DNA of 64,000 nt from CP2-2F sp034432555 (GTDB lineage Bacteria; Chloroflexota; Anaerolineae; Aggregatilineales; UBA2796), in the NCBI GenBank assembly GCA_034432555.1, contig DAOUBW010000038.1:62001-126000 (forward strand), in the 5' to 3' direction. The notes beneath the pieces are model-generated. The model searched no databases. It worked only from the letters and a program-made list of their open reading frames with translations, and was not told the origin of the DNA. Each line of letters starts with the position of its first letter. Position 1 is the stretch's first letter. Both the position numbers and the translations under genes were made by a program. Positions 56,765-64,000 of this stretch are shown piece by piece.

Positions 56765-56770
56765 TATAAT
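56765..56770 (+). promoter_or_regulatory. -10 box of the DUF2917 gene
   Basis: TATAAT in CGTATAATAGG, about 48 bases before the start at 56818. No clear -35 box was found. Confidence 0.5.
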
Positions 56771-56817
56771 AGGTACATAGAAAACAAGACGGCACCTTGG
56801 TGCTGAAGGAAATGACC

Positions 56818-57093
56818 ATGACCAAGCTAACCCCTGAAAGCGCAACCATCACCCTTGACCCCGAAGCCTTTGCACCCAACAGCGAGTTTGTGCTGATCAA
56901 GAACTCTGCCTATCGTCTGCCGCAAGGTGTCCGTCAGGTGCAGGTGGTGACAGGCTGCGCGTGGATTTCGATCAGTAGTCAAGATATCTTCGTCTACGAA
57001 GGTGAGAAAGCCGAACTGCCCACGGATGCACAGGATAGCGCCGTTATCTCCGCCATAGACCGCAAGCCGCTGCTGATTGCGTTCACTTTGTAA
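56818..57093 (+). CDS. DUF2917-like small cupin-type protein
   Basis: 91-residue single-domain protein with the DUF2917 pattern: LIKNSAYRLPQGVRQVQVVTG, CAWISISSQDIFVYEGEKAELPTDAQDSAVISAIDRKPLLIAFTL. It keeps the W[IV][ST]-x(n)-D[ILF][FVY] strand and the Gly-Glu turn of the family, which is a small cupin-like barrel. Function unknown. The ATG at 56818 follows AAGGA at 7-base spacing and is preferred over ATG at 56812. A terminator follows. Confidence 0.75.
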   Translation: MTKLTPESATITLDPEAFAPNSEFVLIKNSAYRLPQGVRQVQVVTGCAWISISSQDIFVYEGEKAELPTDAQDSAVISAIDRKPLLIAFTL

Positions 57094-57125
57094 CACACTT
57101 CCCTGAACGGCTGTGCTAGAATTAA

Positions 57126-57158
57126 AGGGGCGTGCCATCTGCGGTGCGCCTCTTTTCG
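57126..57158 (+). terminator. Terminator of the DUF2917 gene
   Basis: GGGGCGTGCC pairs, with two G-U pairs, with GCGGTGCGCCTC and is followed by TCTTTTCGTT. Stem 10 bp. Confidence 0.6.
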
Positions 57159-57185
57159 TTGGCATTAACCTGAGATAAATCCATC

Positions 57186-58310
57186 GTGGAAAAGCCAAGT
57201 CATCGCCTGTTGTTATATCTGTTGGCAAGTGTTGTCATTGTTTTGGTCGGCATTCTCAGCTTCACCGTTCCCGGCGCCTTGCGCGGCATGGAACAGGCTG
57301 CCCAAGTCCGCCAAACTGCCCTTGTGGAGCGCGATTTGAACGCAACGCTTGAGAGTCGCCTCGCCGTCATGGTCGGTCAGGTAGAGCGAGATCGGACTGC
57401 ACAGGCAGTCATTGGGCAGATTACTGCCGTCTGGCAAGTCCAAACTGCCACCTACGCCGCCCTGAGCGCTACGGCTGACCAATTGGCGCGCGACGCCACC
57501 GCCGCTGCCGAGTCACTCTACAGCACCGCCACCGCTGCACCCCAGCGCACCGCAACTGCCTATGCGCTTGCCACTGGCACGCCGCAAGCACAAACTGCTA
57601 CGGCAGCCGCGCTCCAAACTGCCACCGCCGAGACGCTTGGCAGTGCTGCCCTTGCCACCCGCGCCGCGCAGGTTGCCACACTCAGCGCCGCGGAGACCGC
57701 CCTTGCCGATGTTCAGACGCAGCGTACCGCCACAGCCGTTGCCCTTGCCACGCTTAGCGCAGCGCGTGAGGCGGCACTCCGCAACGCGGCAGCCCTTGAC
57801 GCTGAAAATGCCGCCGATCTCAAAGAAATCCTGACCCTCAAGCACAGCCTGCCTATCAGCGATATTGAGGTGAGCGCCGACAGCCTGCTGGCAGCGGGCA
57901 TCGCCCGTGACCAAATTTTGGTGTGGACGCTGCGCAATGGCGATCTGCTCCAGACCTTGGCGCATGGCGGTGTCACGGTCAATCACTTTGCTTTCTCGCC
58001 AAACAGCCGCCAGATTGCCGCCGCGTTGGAAGATGGCACGCTTTGGCTGTGGCAGATTGGCAGCCCGACGCCGCGCCTGCTCAAGCGCCACGCCGAACCG
58101 ATCTTCCGTGTGGCGTTTAGCCCTGATGGGCGTTTGCTGGCAACAGCGGGCGGCGATAAAACCGTGATCTGGGCGGCGGGCGAACTGGCAGTCTTGGCGG
58201 AGCTAAATGGTTGGGCATGGGATGTGGTCTTTTCCAGCGGCGGGCGCTATGTGATCACGACGGGCGATGATGGCAGCCTGCGCGTGTGGGGCGTGCCTGT
58301 GGTCAGGTAA
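57186..58310 (+). CDS. Membrane-anchored Ala/Thr-rich coiled-coil protein with short WD40 propeller
   Basis: 374 residues. A cytoplasmic-type start, one membrane helix (about 10-30), a long Ala/Thr/Gln-rich helical stalk (about 45-215, many TATA-, AQTA- and ATAAA-like runs) and four or so WD40-type repeats (LVWTLRNGDLLQTLAHG, LWLWQIGSPTP, FRVAFSPDGRLLATAGG, LRVWGVPVV) at the C-terminus. Four blades are too few for a closed seven-blade propeller, so it may join with another protein or be incomplete. No known function. Starts with GTG and has no clear ribosome site, possibly leaderless. Confidence 0.72.
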   Translation: MEKPSHRLLLYLLASVVIVLVGILSFTVPGALRGMEQAAQVRQTALVERDLNATLESRLAVMVGQVERDRTAQAVIGQITAVWQVQTATYAALSATADQLARDATAAAESLYSTATAAPQRTATAYALATGTPQAQTATAAALQTATAETLGSAALATRAAQVATLSAAETALADVQTQRTATAVALATLSAAREAALRNAAALDAENAADLKEILTLKHSLPISDIEVSADSLLAAGIARDQILVWTLRNGDLLQTLAHGGVTVNHFAFSPNSRQIAAALEDGTLWLWQIGSPTPRLLKRHAEPIFRVAFSPDGRLLATAGGDKTVIWAAGELAVLAELNGWAWDVVFSSGGRYVITTGDDGSLRVWGVPVVR

Positions 58311-58326
58311 GGGCAGCAGCTGATGC

Positions 58327-58356
58327 TTGCCTGTTGAGCGCCTTCTCGTGTATAAT
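58327..58356 (+). promoter_or_regulatory. Promoter of the HerA gene
   Basis: TTGCCT (58327-58332), 18-base spacer, TATAAT (58351-58356); ATG at 58391. Confidence 0.65.
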
Positions 58357-58390
58357 CCGAACTATCTGTCTAGAACAGTTGAGCGTTTAT

Positions 58391-60109
58391 ATGCCCAAAG
58401 CCTTTCCGATTGACTCCGATAACCTTGATGAGTGGTTCCCGCGTGAATCGGCTGCCGAGCCGCTGCCGCTGCTGGAAAGCCTGCCCACCAACAAGCGCTT
58501 AGGCGTTATTGTCGGCGGGTCGCTTAGCAAAGGACTGGATGTGAAGCTAGACCGCCAAACTGAGATCGAGTCGCTGGCAGTTGGGCGCTATGTGGTGGTG
58601 CGCGGCAGATACAAGCGCTTCTTCTGCATGATCACGGACGTGATCCTTGACAGCACCAATCCATCCCTTCGCAGCGACCCGCCCGACCTGAGCGATCCGT
58701 TCCTGCGCGATGTCTATGTTGGCACGGCTGCCTATGGCACACTGCACGTCGCCCCAATGCTCTCCATTGAAGGTGCAGAGGGCGAACCAAAGCCCGTCAA
58801 AACCATCCCCGGACATTTTATGCCCGTCGAGATTGCCGACGCGCAAGACGTGAATGATGTGTTCGGCATGGAAGACGCCACGCACTTTAATGTTGGCACA
58901 CCGCTCGAACTGGAAGAGACGCAGGTGAACCTTGACCTGAAGCGCTTGGTCGAGCGTTCCAGCGGCGTATTCGGCAAAAGCGGCACCGGCAAGAGCTTTC
59001 TGACGCGCATCATCCTTTCAGGCGTCATTCAGCGCAATATGGCGGTCAACCTGATCTTTGACATGCATAACGACTACGGCTGGGAAGTGACCGATGAGCG
59101 CGGACCCAAGGCGAAAGGCTTACGTCAACTGTTCCCCGCCAAGGTCAGCATCTTCACTCTTGATGAGGATTCGTCACGCCGCCGCAACGCCAAGTATGAT
59201 TATGTGGTGACGCTTGGCTACGACGATATTGAGCCAGAAGACCTCGCCATGCTCAAGCTGACGATGGGACTCTCGGACTCTATGCTGGATGCTGCCTACA
59301 CGCTCCGCAAAAAGTGGGGTAAACCTTGGATTGCGCGCCTGCTGGATGCCAGTGGCGATGAACTTGATCAGGTGGTGCAGAACACGAATGCCAGCAGTGC
59401 CTCACTGACTGCCTTAGCGCGCCGCCTAGAGCGTTTTGAGCGCTTTGAGTTTTTGCGGAAAGAAGGCGCCGTAGGCGACAGTGTGCAAACCATCCTCAGC
59501 TACGTCACAGAGCAGCGCAAAAGCGTGGTGCTGGAATTTGGGCGTTACGGCTCGGCGCTGGAGGCGTACATCCTCGTGGCAAACTACCTGACGCGGCGCA
59601 TTCATGAGGAATATGTGAAGCGCGTGGAACAATCGCTTGGCGATAAAAGCCTGGAGCCGCCGCAACTGCTGATCACCATTGAAGAGGCGCACAAATTCCT
59701 CGATCCACTTATCGCCCGTCAAACGATCTTCGGCACGATTGCGCGTGAAATGCGCAAGTACAACGTCACACTGTTGATCGTAGATCAGCGTCCAAGCGGC
59801 ATTGATGAAGAAGTGATGAGCCAGATCGGCACGCGCATCACGGCGCTGTTGGATAACGAGCGCGATATTTCCGCTGTGCTGACGGGCATCAGCGGCGCGG
59901 GTGGCTTGCGCGAGGTGTTGGCGCGCCTTGATACCAAGCAGCAGGCGTTGATCATGGGTCATGCTGTGCCAATGCCGGTCGTGGTCAAGACACGCGCCTA
60001 CGACATGGCGTTTTATCAGGAAGTGGCGGGCTTTAGCGAGACGCCCAGCCCACCTGAGAATGGCGCCGCACGGCGTTTAGCAGGTTCGGGCAAGCGCCGC
60101 ATTGAATAA
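58391..60109 (+). CDS. herA: HerA-type hexameric ATPase/DNA translocase
   Basis: 572 residues. N-terminal HAS-barrel-like domain (GVIVGGSLSKGLDVKLD, AVGRYVVVRGRY), then the FtsK/HerA ATPase: Walker A FGKSGTGKSFLTRIIL (about 194-209) and Walker B TIEEAHKFLDP (about 430), with the sensor-like RPSGIDEEVMSQ. HerA pairs with the nuclease NurA in DNA end processing, or with Sir2/DUF4297-type effectors in phage defence; no such partner lies next to it here. The ATG at 58391 gives the standard N-terminus. Confidence 0.9.
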   Translation: MPKAFPIDSDNLDEWFPRESAAEPLPLLESLPTNKRLGVIVGGSLSKGLDVKLDRQTEIESLAVGRYVVVRGRYKRFFCMITDVILDSTNPSLRSDPPDLSDPFLRDVYVGTAAYGTLHVAPMLSIEGAEGEPKPVKTIPGHFMPVEIADAQDVNDVFGMEDATHFNVGTPLELEETQVNLDLKRLVERSSGVFGKSGTGKSFLTRIILSGVIQRNMAVNLIFDMHNDYGWEVTDERGPKAKGLRQLFPAKVSIFTLDEDSSRRRNAKYDYVVTLGYDDIEPEDLAMLKLTMGLSDSMLDAAYTLRKKWGKPWIARLLDASGDELDQVVQNTNASSASLTALARRLERFERFEFLRKEGAVGDSVQTILSYVTEQRKSVVLEFGRYGSALEAYILVANYLTRRIHEEYVKRVEQSLGDKSLEPPQLLITIEEAHKFLDPLIARQTIFGTIAREMRKYNVTLLIVDQRPSGIDEEVMSQIGTRITALLDNERDISAVLTGISGAGGLREVLARLDTKQQALIMGHAVPMPVVVKTRAYDMAFYQEVAGFSETPSPPENGAARRLAGSGKRRIE

Positions 60110-60114
60110 ACTGT

Positions 60115-60142
60115 GGGCGGGAGTTATCCTGCCCCTACTTTT
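60115..60142 (+). terminator. GGGCGG-type hairpin after HerA
   Basis: GGGCGGG (60115-60121) and CCTGCCC (60128-60134) with one G-U pair, followed by CTACTTTT. Confidence 0.7.
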
Positions 60143-60146
60143 CACC

Positions 60147-60177
60147 TTGACAGCGCACCCACCTTCGGGCGTATCAT
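60147..60177 (+). promoter_or_regulatory. Possible promoter of the 60222 gene
   Basis: TTGACA (60147-60152) and TATCAT (60172-60177), spacer 19 bases, longer than usual. Confidence 0.35.
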
Positions 60178-60221
60178 AGAGCTATCCCTTAGCGCACAAC
60201 CGAAAGCCTGCACTATCTACT

Positions 60222-61466
60222 ATGTGGCAAGATCAACCGCGATCCCCTGATTCTTTTGCGCGTGAAACACCCGATTACCGCCAAGAAAGGCGCACTGACG
60301 ACCAAGAGCGCAACGCTATGCGCGCCTTTTTGCAGCGCACCGAAGTGCGTCTTTCAACCATGCACCGTGTAGCAGTAGGCTTCATCAGTGGCGCGGGCTT
60401 ACTGTTACTGTTTCCCGTCTTTTTCAAAGATGCTATTCTCGCCATTGTGAAGGAATTTCTGACGCATACGCCGAGCCTGCCGCCTAACAGCAACCTGCCA
60501 AGTGCAGCCGTGATCGTCCTGACCTACCTATTGATCGGCTATCCGTTTCTGCTCTCGCTCGGCATTCCGATTATAGCGCTTGGTTTACTGCTGCGCGATA
60601 TTGTGCATTTCTATTTTGTGGGACATCCGCCGGGCTTTGCAGAGGAACTCTTTAACCCGCGCTTTGGCTTGAGCGCGATTGCTTTCTCGCCCGATGAGTC
60701 TGAATCAACCAAGACCAAGATACTGATTCACCAATACGGCACTGATCTGATCAATTTCGTGCTGCCTTTTGATGAACGCGGCTCACGTTACTATGGCGCG
60801 GTGATTGACAAGCCAAAGCGCATGATCGTGCCGACCACACGCCGCATTCCACGTTTGATCGGGCGCGGCATTTTGGATAATCCGAACGGCAAGACGCTTG
60901 ACCAAATGGCAGACTCGGACGTGCTGCGTGTGCGCGGCGCCTTCAACAGCGGCGGCGAGGTGATCAGTGTGCTGGCAGAACCCTACAAAGTGCGCACGCT
61001 GGCAGAACTGGATCGCTTTAACGCGGCGCTTGGTCTGGCAGGCTTCATTGACCGTCCGCTTTATCAAGAAGTGGCAAAGCAAGAGGTCTCACTAGTGCGG
61101 CACTCGCTCAAGCTGCGCCAAATGGTGCTGCGCTATTTTCAAGCGCTTTTGGTGCTGCTCTGGACAGCGCTCATCTCGTTTGGGCTGCTGCCCTTTCTGC
61201 AAGATGAGCAAAAGCGCTTTGCGCCGCTGCTCGTCTTTGCCTTTGGCTATCTGATTTGGGCAATCCTGACGCCGATTGTGGTGCAACTGCCGATCCGCTG
61301 GCTGCTCAGCCACACCAAGCCCGAAACACGCCGCGAAAATCTGCGCCGCCTAGAGCAAACCGACGCCCTCAAGCAGTTCGAGAACTGGACACGATGGCTG
61401 TGCTATGTGGCAATCGCCGCCTCACTGCTCGCCATTTTCCTAGAGGTTGTGCTGCGCGTGCGCTGA
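60222..61466 (+). CDS. Polytopic membrane protein of unknown function
   Basis: 414-residue protein with a charged N-terminus and hydrophobic segments near 48-70, 91-125 and 310-400 (four helices, the last near 380-408), separated by a hydrophilic region (about 140-300). No family recognised. An internal ATG (near residue 29, MRAFLQRTEV) could be the true start, as the first 28 residues are hydrophilic and not conserved in appearance. It ends 2 bases before the convergent epimerase gene. Confidence 0.7.
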   Translation: MWQDQPRSPDSFARETPDYRQERRTDDQERNAMRAFLQRTEVRLSTMHRVAVGFISGAGLLLLFPVFFKDAILAIVKEFLTHTPSLPPNSNLPSAAVIVLTYLLIGYPFLLSLGIPIIALGLLLRDIVHFYFVGHPPGFAEELFNPRFGLSAIAFSPDESESTKTKILIHQYGTDLINFVLPFDERGSRYYGAVIDKPKRMIVPTTRRIPRLIGRGILDNPNGKTLDQMADSDVLRVRGAFNSGGEVISVLAEPYKVRTLAELDRFNAALGLAGFIDRPLYQEVAKQEVSLVRHSLKLRQMVLRYFQALLVLLWTALISFGLLPFLQDEQKRFAPLLVFAFGYLIWAILTPIVVQLPIRWLLSHTKPETRRENLRRLEQTDALKQFENWTRWLCYVAIAASLLAIFLEVVLRVR

Positions 61467-61468
61467 GC

Positions 61469-62404
61469 TTATTTGGCGGCAAACGCAAAGCGCGGATCAC
61501 GCTCCACAGTGCGCGCCAAGCCTTCAGCCAGCCCGATCTTTGGCGTGAAGCCGAGCCGATCAGCCGCACGCCGCAGATCGGCGCACATGCGCGAAACACC
61601 ACCGTCTTGGTTGCGGATGTAAAGCGGGGAAAGCGGCTTACCCAGGGCGCTGCCAATGGCAGTGATCAGGTCGTTGACGCTGGTCTCCACGCCGCTGCCA
61701 ACGTTGATCACCGTCCGATCTATGCCGACAGCCGTCGCCGCCGCGATCATGGCGGTAACGACATCATCAATATAGACATAATCGCGTGTTTGCGCGCCCT
61801 CACCATTGACGACAATCGAGCCGCCGCGCAGGGCGTGCCGCAAAAAAGACGGGATGACAGGCGGATGAGCAGCCGGCAACTGCTGACCAGGTCCGTAGGC
61901 GTTGAAGATACGCAGGCTGACGGTCTCCATGCCCCAGCGAATGCCCATCACGCGCAGGTAGCCTTCCGCCGCAAGTTTGCTGACAGCGTAAGGTGAGCGT
62001 GGATCAGGCAGCATGTCCTCATGGAGTGGTTGTGCCGCCTGTTCACCATAAACCGCGCCCGACGAACTAAAGACAACGCGCCGCACGCCAGCATCGCGCA
62101 TTGCTTCTAGGACTGCCACCGTGCCGCCAACGTTAACCGCGTTATAGTCGCGTGGGTAGAGCATACTCTCGGAGACTGAAACGCGCGCCGCCAGATGATA
62201 AACACATTCAACGCCTTGCAGCAGCGTCCACAGCTTGGGAATATCGTTTACATCACCGCGTGTAAAGGAAATATCGGCGTGTAAACGCGACGGATCGCCC
62301 GCGCTCAGATCATCGAGCGCACGCACTTCATGCCCTTCCGCTGCCAGGCGATTTGCCAGCGCCGCGCCGATAAAGCCTGCACCACCTGTCACTAGAAATC
62401 GCAT
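61469..62404 (-). CDS. NAD-dependent sugar-nucleotide epimerase
   Basis: 311-residue extended SDR of the GalE/WbpP type: MRFLVTGGAGFIGAALANRL, LDDLSAGDPSR, the Ser of SSSGAVYGE, catalytic YAVSK, RIFNAYGPGQ and RDYVYIDDVV. The likely reaction is UDP-glucose or UDP-GlcNAc 4-epimerisation or a related step for surface sugars. A -10 box TATAAT (62467-62472, minus strand) lies about 65 bases before the start, with TGGCTA as a weak -35. Convergent with the membrane protein gene. Confidence 0.88.
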   Translation of the reverse strand: MRFLVTGGAGFIGAALANRLAAEGHEVRALDDLSAGDPSRLHADISFTRGDVNDIPKLWTLLQGVECVYHLAARVSVSESMLYPRDYNAVNVGGTVAVLEAMRDAGVRRVVFSSSGAVYGEQAAQPLHEDMLPDPRSPYAVSKLAAEGYLRVMGIRWGMETVSLRIFNAYGPGQQLPAAHPPVIPSFLRHALRGGSIVVNGEGAQTRDYVYIDDVVTAMIAAATAVGIDRTVINVGSGVETSVNDLITAIGSALGKPLSPLYIRNQDGGVSRMCADLRRAADRLGFTPKIGLAEGLARTVERDPRFAFAAK

Positions 62405-62466
62405 TGGAAACGCCTTATCACTAAGTGCTGTGGCAAACGGGATTACGCCGCCTGCACGGACTTGCC

Positions 62467-62472
62467 ATTATA
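62467..62472 (-). promoter_or_regulatory. -10 box of the epimerase gene
   Basis: TATAAT on the minus strand with a weak TGGCTA -35 (62491-62496) 18 bases away. Confidence 0.4.
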
Positions 62473-62659
62473 GCGCGCTTGCCAAAAATTTAGCCACTCC
62501 TTGGCACATCGCATAAAAGTGCTTGGCAACCCTAGACTGTCTATCTACAATGGAAGGCATTCAACGTTGCATAAGCTCCATAGCATTTGTCATCCGCCTA
62601 AGGTATGATAAAAGGTATGTTAATAAAGCGTGGGTTGAAAGGAATCCCCTTAAAAGGCA

Positions 62660-63700
62660 ATGGCAAAGTATATTGCGCGCCGTTTGGTTCAGGCAATCCC
62701 GACCCTACTCGGCATCACCATTTTAACGTTTATCATTATGACGGCAGCGCCGGGCGGTCCGACGGCTGCCCTGCTGCTCGACCAAAACCTAACGCCACAA
62801 GACCGTGAACGCATCGCGGATCAGCTTGGTGTGAATGATCCGATGCCTGTTCAGTACCTACGCTGGCTGATCGGTGACGACTGGGAACTGCGCGTCCGCG
62901 ATAACAGTGGCGAGCCGAAATATGGCAATCGGTTAGGCATTTTGCGTCTCGATTTCGGCTATTCTTTCGTAGCAAACCGCCGCGTGCTTGATCTCTTTCT
63001 AGAGCGGTTAGGCGCCACGCTGGAATTAGGCATTGCTGCTTTGCTTTTTGGGCTTTTGCTGGGTGTGCCGATTGGCATTCTTTCGGCAGTGGTGCGCGGC
63101 AGTCTGTTCGATAACAGTATGCGTGTGCTGGCGGTCATCATCAATGCCATCCCGAATTTCTGGCTAGGCTTGATGTTGATCCTGCTGTTTGGCGTCATCA
63201 TCAAAGGCCCTGATAATAGAGGGGTGCTGCCAATGGGCAGCCGCTGCCCAACCACGCTTGAATCCTGCCCTCCCTTAACGGAGCGTCTAAACCATTTGTT
63301 GCTGCCAATGATTGTGTTAGGTGGTGGCGGCTTGGCGGGCTATTCGCGCTATTTGCGGGCATCTATGCTCGATGTGATCGGGCAAGATTACATCCGCACG
63401 GCACGCGCGAAGGGTTTAAAGGGACGCAGCGTCTGGTTTGCACACGGCGCACGCAACGCGCTCATTCCTCTAGCAACCTTTTTAGGGCCTGCCATTGCAG
63501 GCGTGTGGGGCGGTGCGTTTATTACGGAGCAAATCTTCTCTTGGCCCGGCATAGGCAGGCTTACCTTACAATCAATCAACGCCCTTGATTATCCAATGGT
63601 CATGGCAGTCACCGTCTTTTCGGCAGTAGCAACCATCCTTGGGTTTATCCTCTCTGATATTTTGTACGCGCTCATTGACCCGCGTATTCGCTTTAACTGA
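62660..63700 (+). CDS. Peptide/oligosaccharide ABC permease, DppB type
   Basis: 346-residue inner-membrane permease. Six helices; YIARRLVQAIPTLLGITILTF at the start is the DppB-family signature, the extracytoplasmic loop after TM1 is long (about 35-110), and the ATPase-contact loop is YIRTARAKGLKGRSVWFAHG (EAA-like). Works with a second permease directly downstream (10-base gap). The SBP genes at 50500 and 54742 are likely binding partners, though not in the same operon. No ribosome site of good quality is seen. Confidence 0.92.
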   Translation: MAKYIARRLVQAIPTLLGITILTFIIMTAAPGGPTAALLLDQNLTPQDRERIADQLGVNDPMPVQYLRWLIGDDWELRVRDNSGEPKYGNRLGILRLDFGYSFVANRRVLDLFLERLGATLELGIAALLFGLLLGVPIGILSAVVRGSLFDNSMRVLAVIINAIPNFWLGLMLILLFGVIIKGPDNRGVLPMGSRCPTTLESCPPLTERLNHLLLPMIVLGGGGLAGYSRYLRASMLDVIGQDYIRTARAKGLKGRSVWFAHGARNALIPLATFLGPAIAGVWGGAFITEQIFSWPGIGRLTLQSINALDYPMVMAVTVFSAVATILGFILSDILYALIDPRIRFN

Positions 63701-63710
63701 GGAATTTGTC

Positions 63711-64000
63711 ATGGCAGTTCGCACAGATGTTGTGAAATTAAAAGAGCAAGAGGAAGAGAAGTATTACGCGGGCGAATCACTGCTGCAATTGGCACTGCGC
63801 CGCTTGCGGCGTGATAAGCTAACCCTGCTTGCGATGGGCGTCGTGCTGGTGCTTATCACGCTCTCTGTCTTCGCGCCAATCATTGAACAGAACATTTTGC
63901 AGGTGAGCTTTGCACGCACCGACCCCAACAACGCCTTCATCCCGCCCGGCGGCACGGCGCGCATCATTTACTTGCCAGATAACCGCTATCGCACACAAGG
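63711..64000 (+). CDS. Peptide/oligosaccharide ABC permease, DppC type (partial)
   Basis: N-terminal part, cut by the window end, of the second permease subunit. After a charged start comes LLQLALRRLRRDKLTLLAMG (the DppC N-terminal membrane segment) and the first helix, then SVFAPIIEQNILQVS. Starts at ATG 63711 after GAGGA, 10 bases after the DppB-type gene stop. ATPase genes probably follow outside the window. Confidence 0.9.
   Translation, partial: MAVRTDVVKLKEQEEEKYYAGESLLQLALRRLRRDKLTLLAMGVVLVLITLSVFAPIIEQNILQVSFARTDPNNAFIPPGGTARIIYLPDNRYRTQ

Noticed and set aside
61256..61996. 246-codon plus-strand frame over the membrane protein end and the epimerase
   Set aside because: It crosses two supported genes and has no recognisable domain.
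62405..62659. 255-base gap before the ABC permease searched for a leader RNA or riboswitch
   Set aside because: Apart from the -10 box of the divergent epimerase, only AT-rich sequence and a short AAGG/CCTT hairpin near the start were seen; nothing matches a known riboswitch.

Overview
The window looks like a chromosomal segment of an aerobic or microaerobic member of the Chloroflexota (probably an Anaerolineae-type lineage). The case rests on gene content: extracytoplasmic proteins with Pro/Thr-rich linkers, a UspA-glucosyl-3-phosphoglycerate synthase fusion, a WXG100 protein, a detached nuoJKLMN block, a CcmF/CcmH/CcmG cytochrome c maturation cluster, and a TTG-started rplJ behind an L10 leader. 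This is inference from families; no 16S rRNA, tRNA, CRISPR array, transposase or phage gene was seen. Genes are dense (usually a few bases apart or overlapping by ATGA) on both strands.

Layout. 1-7.9 kb (minus): an operon reading from a FAD monooxygenase through ccmF, a small DUF4258/DUF2283 pair, ccmH, ccmG, a CcmI-like protein and a two-heme lipoprotein cytochrome c to an ABC exporter cut by the window edge. 8.0-9.3 kb (plus): rplJ-rplL with promoter, L10 leader and attenuator. 9.3-13.5 kb (minus): membrane protein, cupin, acetyltransferase, CCA/poly(A) polymerase-type nucleotidyltransferase and a TIR-FGE fusion. 13.8-17.4 kb: a modular substrate-binding-like protein, a glycosyltransferase and a PIN-domain toxin pair. 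17.5-24.9 kb (minus): nuoJKLMN, with a large DUF4397-like insertion in NuoJ and His-rich loops in NuoL and NuoM. 25-32 kb: M29 aminopeptidase, TPR lytic transglycosylase lipoprotein, GT4 glycosyltransferase and Usp-GpgS fusion. 32-36.7 kb: CcdA, thioredoxin, ComEA, SDR, orphan PhnG-like protein, DNA polymerase III delta' and WXG100 protein. 36.9-44.1 kb (plus): a four-gene operon (GH38 alpha-mannosidase, DUF4127, FAD oxidoreductase, NanE-like epimerase) behind a strong promoter carrying a HutC/GntR-type operator palindrome. 44-50 kb (minus): ileS, two paralogous membrane-anchored proteins, MFS transporter, small membrane protein. 50.5-56.5 kb (minus): two paralogous peptide-type binding proteins flanking a RelE/ParE-UvrD helicase fusion. 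56.8-64 kb: DUF2917, WD40 protein, HerA ATPase, membrane protein, sugar-nucleotide epimerase, and two peptide-type ABC permeases (the second cut by the window edge).

How they work together. Cytochrome c maturation and thiol-redox genes (ccmF/G/H, CcdA, two thioredoxins), the two-heme cytochrome and the complex I membrane arm point to aerobic respiration. The GH38 operon and the SBP/permease genes point to glycan and oligopeptide or oligosaccharide use. The most unusual items are the NuoJ insertion, the GH38-DUF4127-FAD-NanE operon with its operator, the TIR-FGE and RelE-UvrD fusions, and apparent leaderless promoters: consensus -35/-10 boxes sit so close to the start codon that two automatic gene starts fall inside or upstream of promoter elements. 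No single textbook-novel system can be proven from sequence alone.
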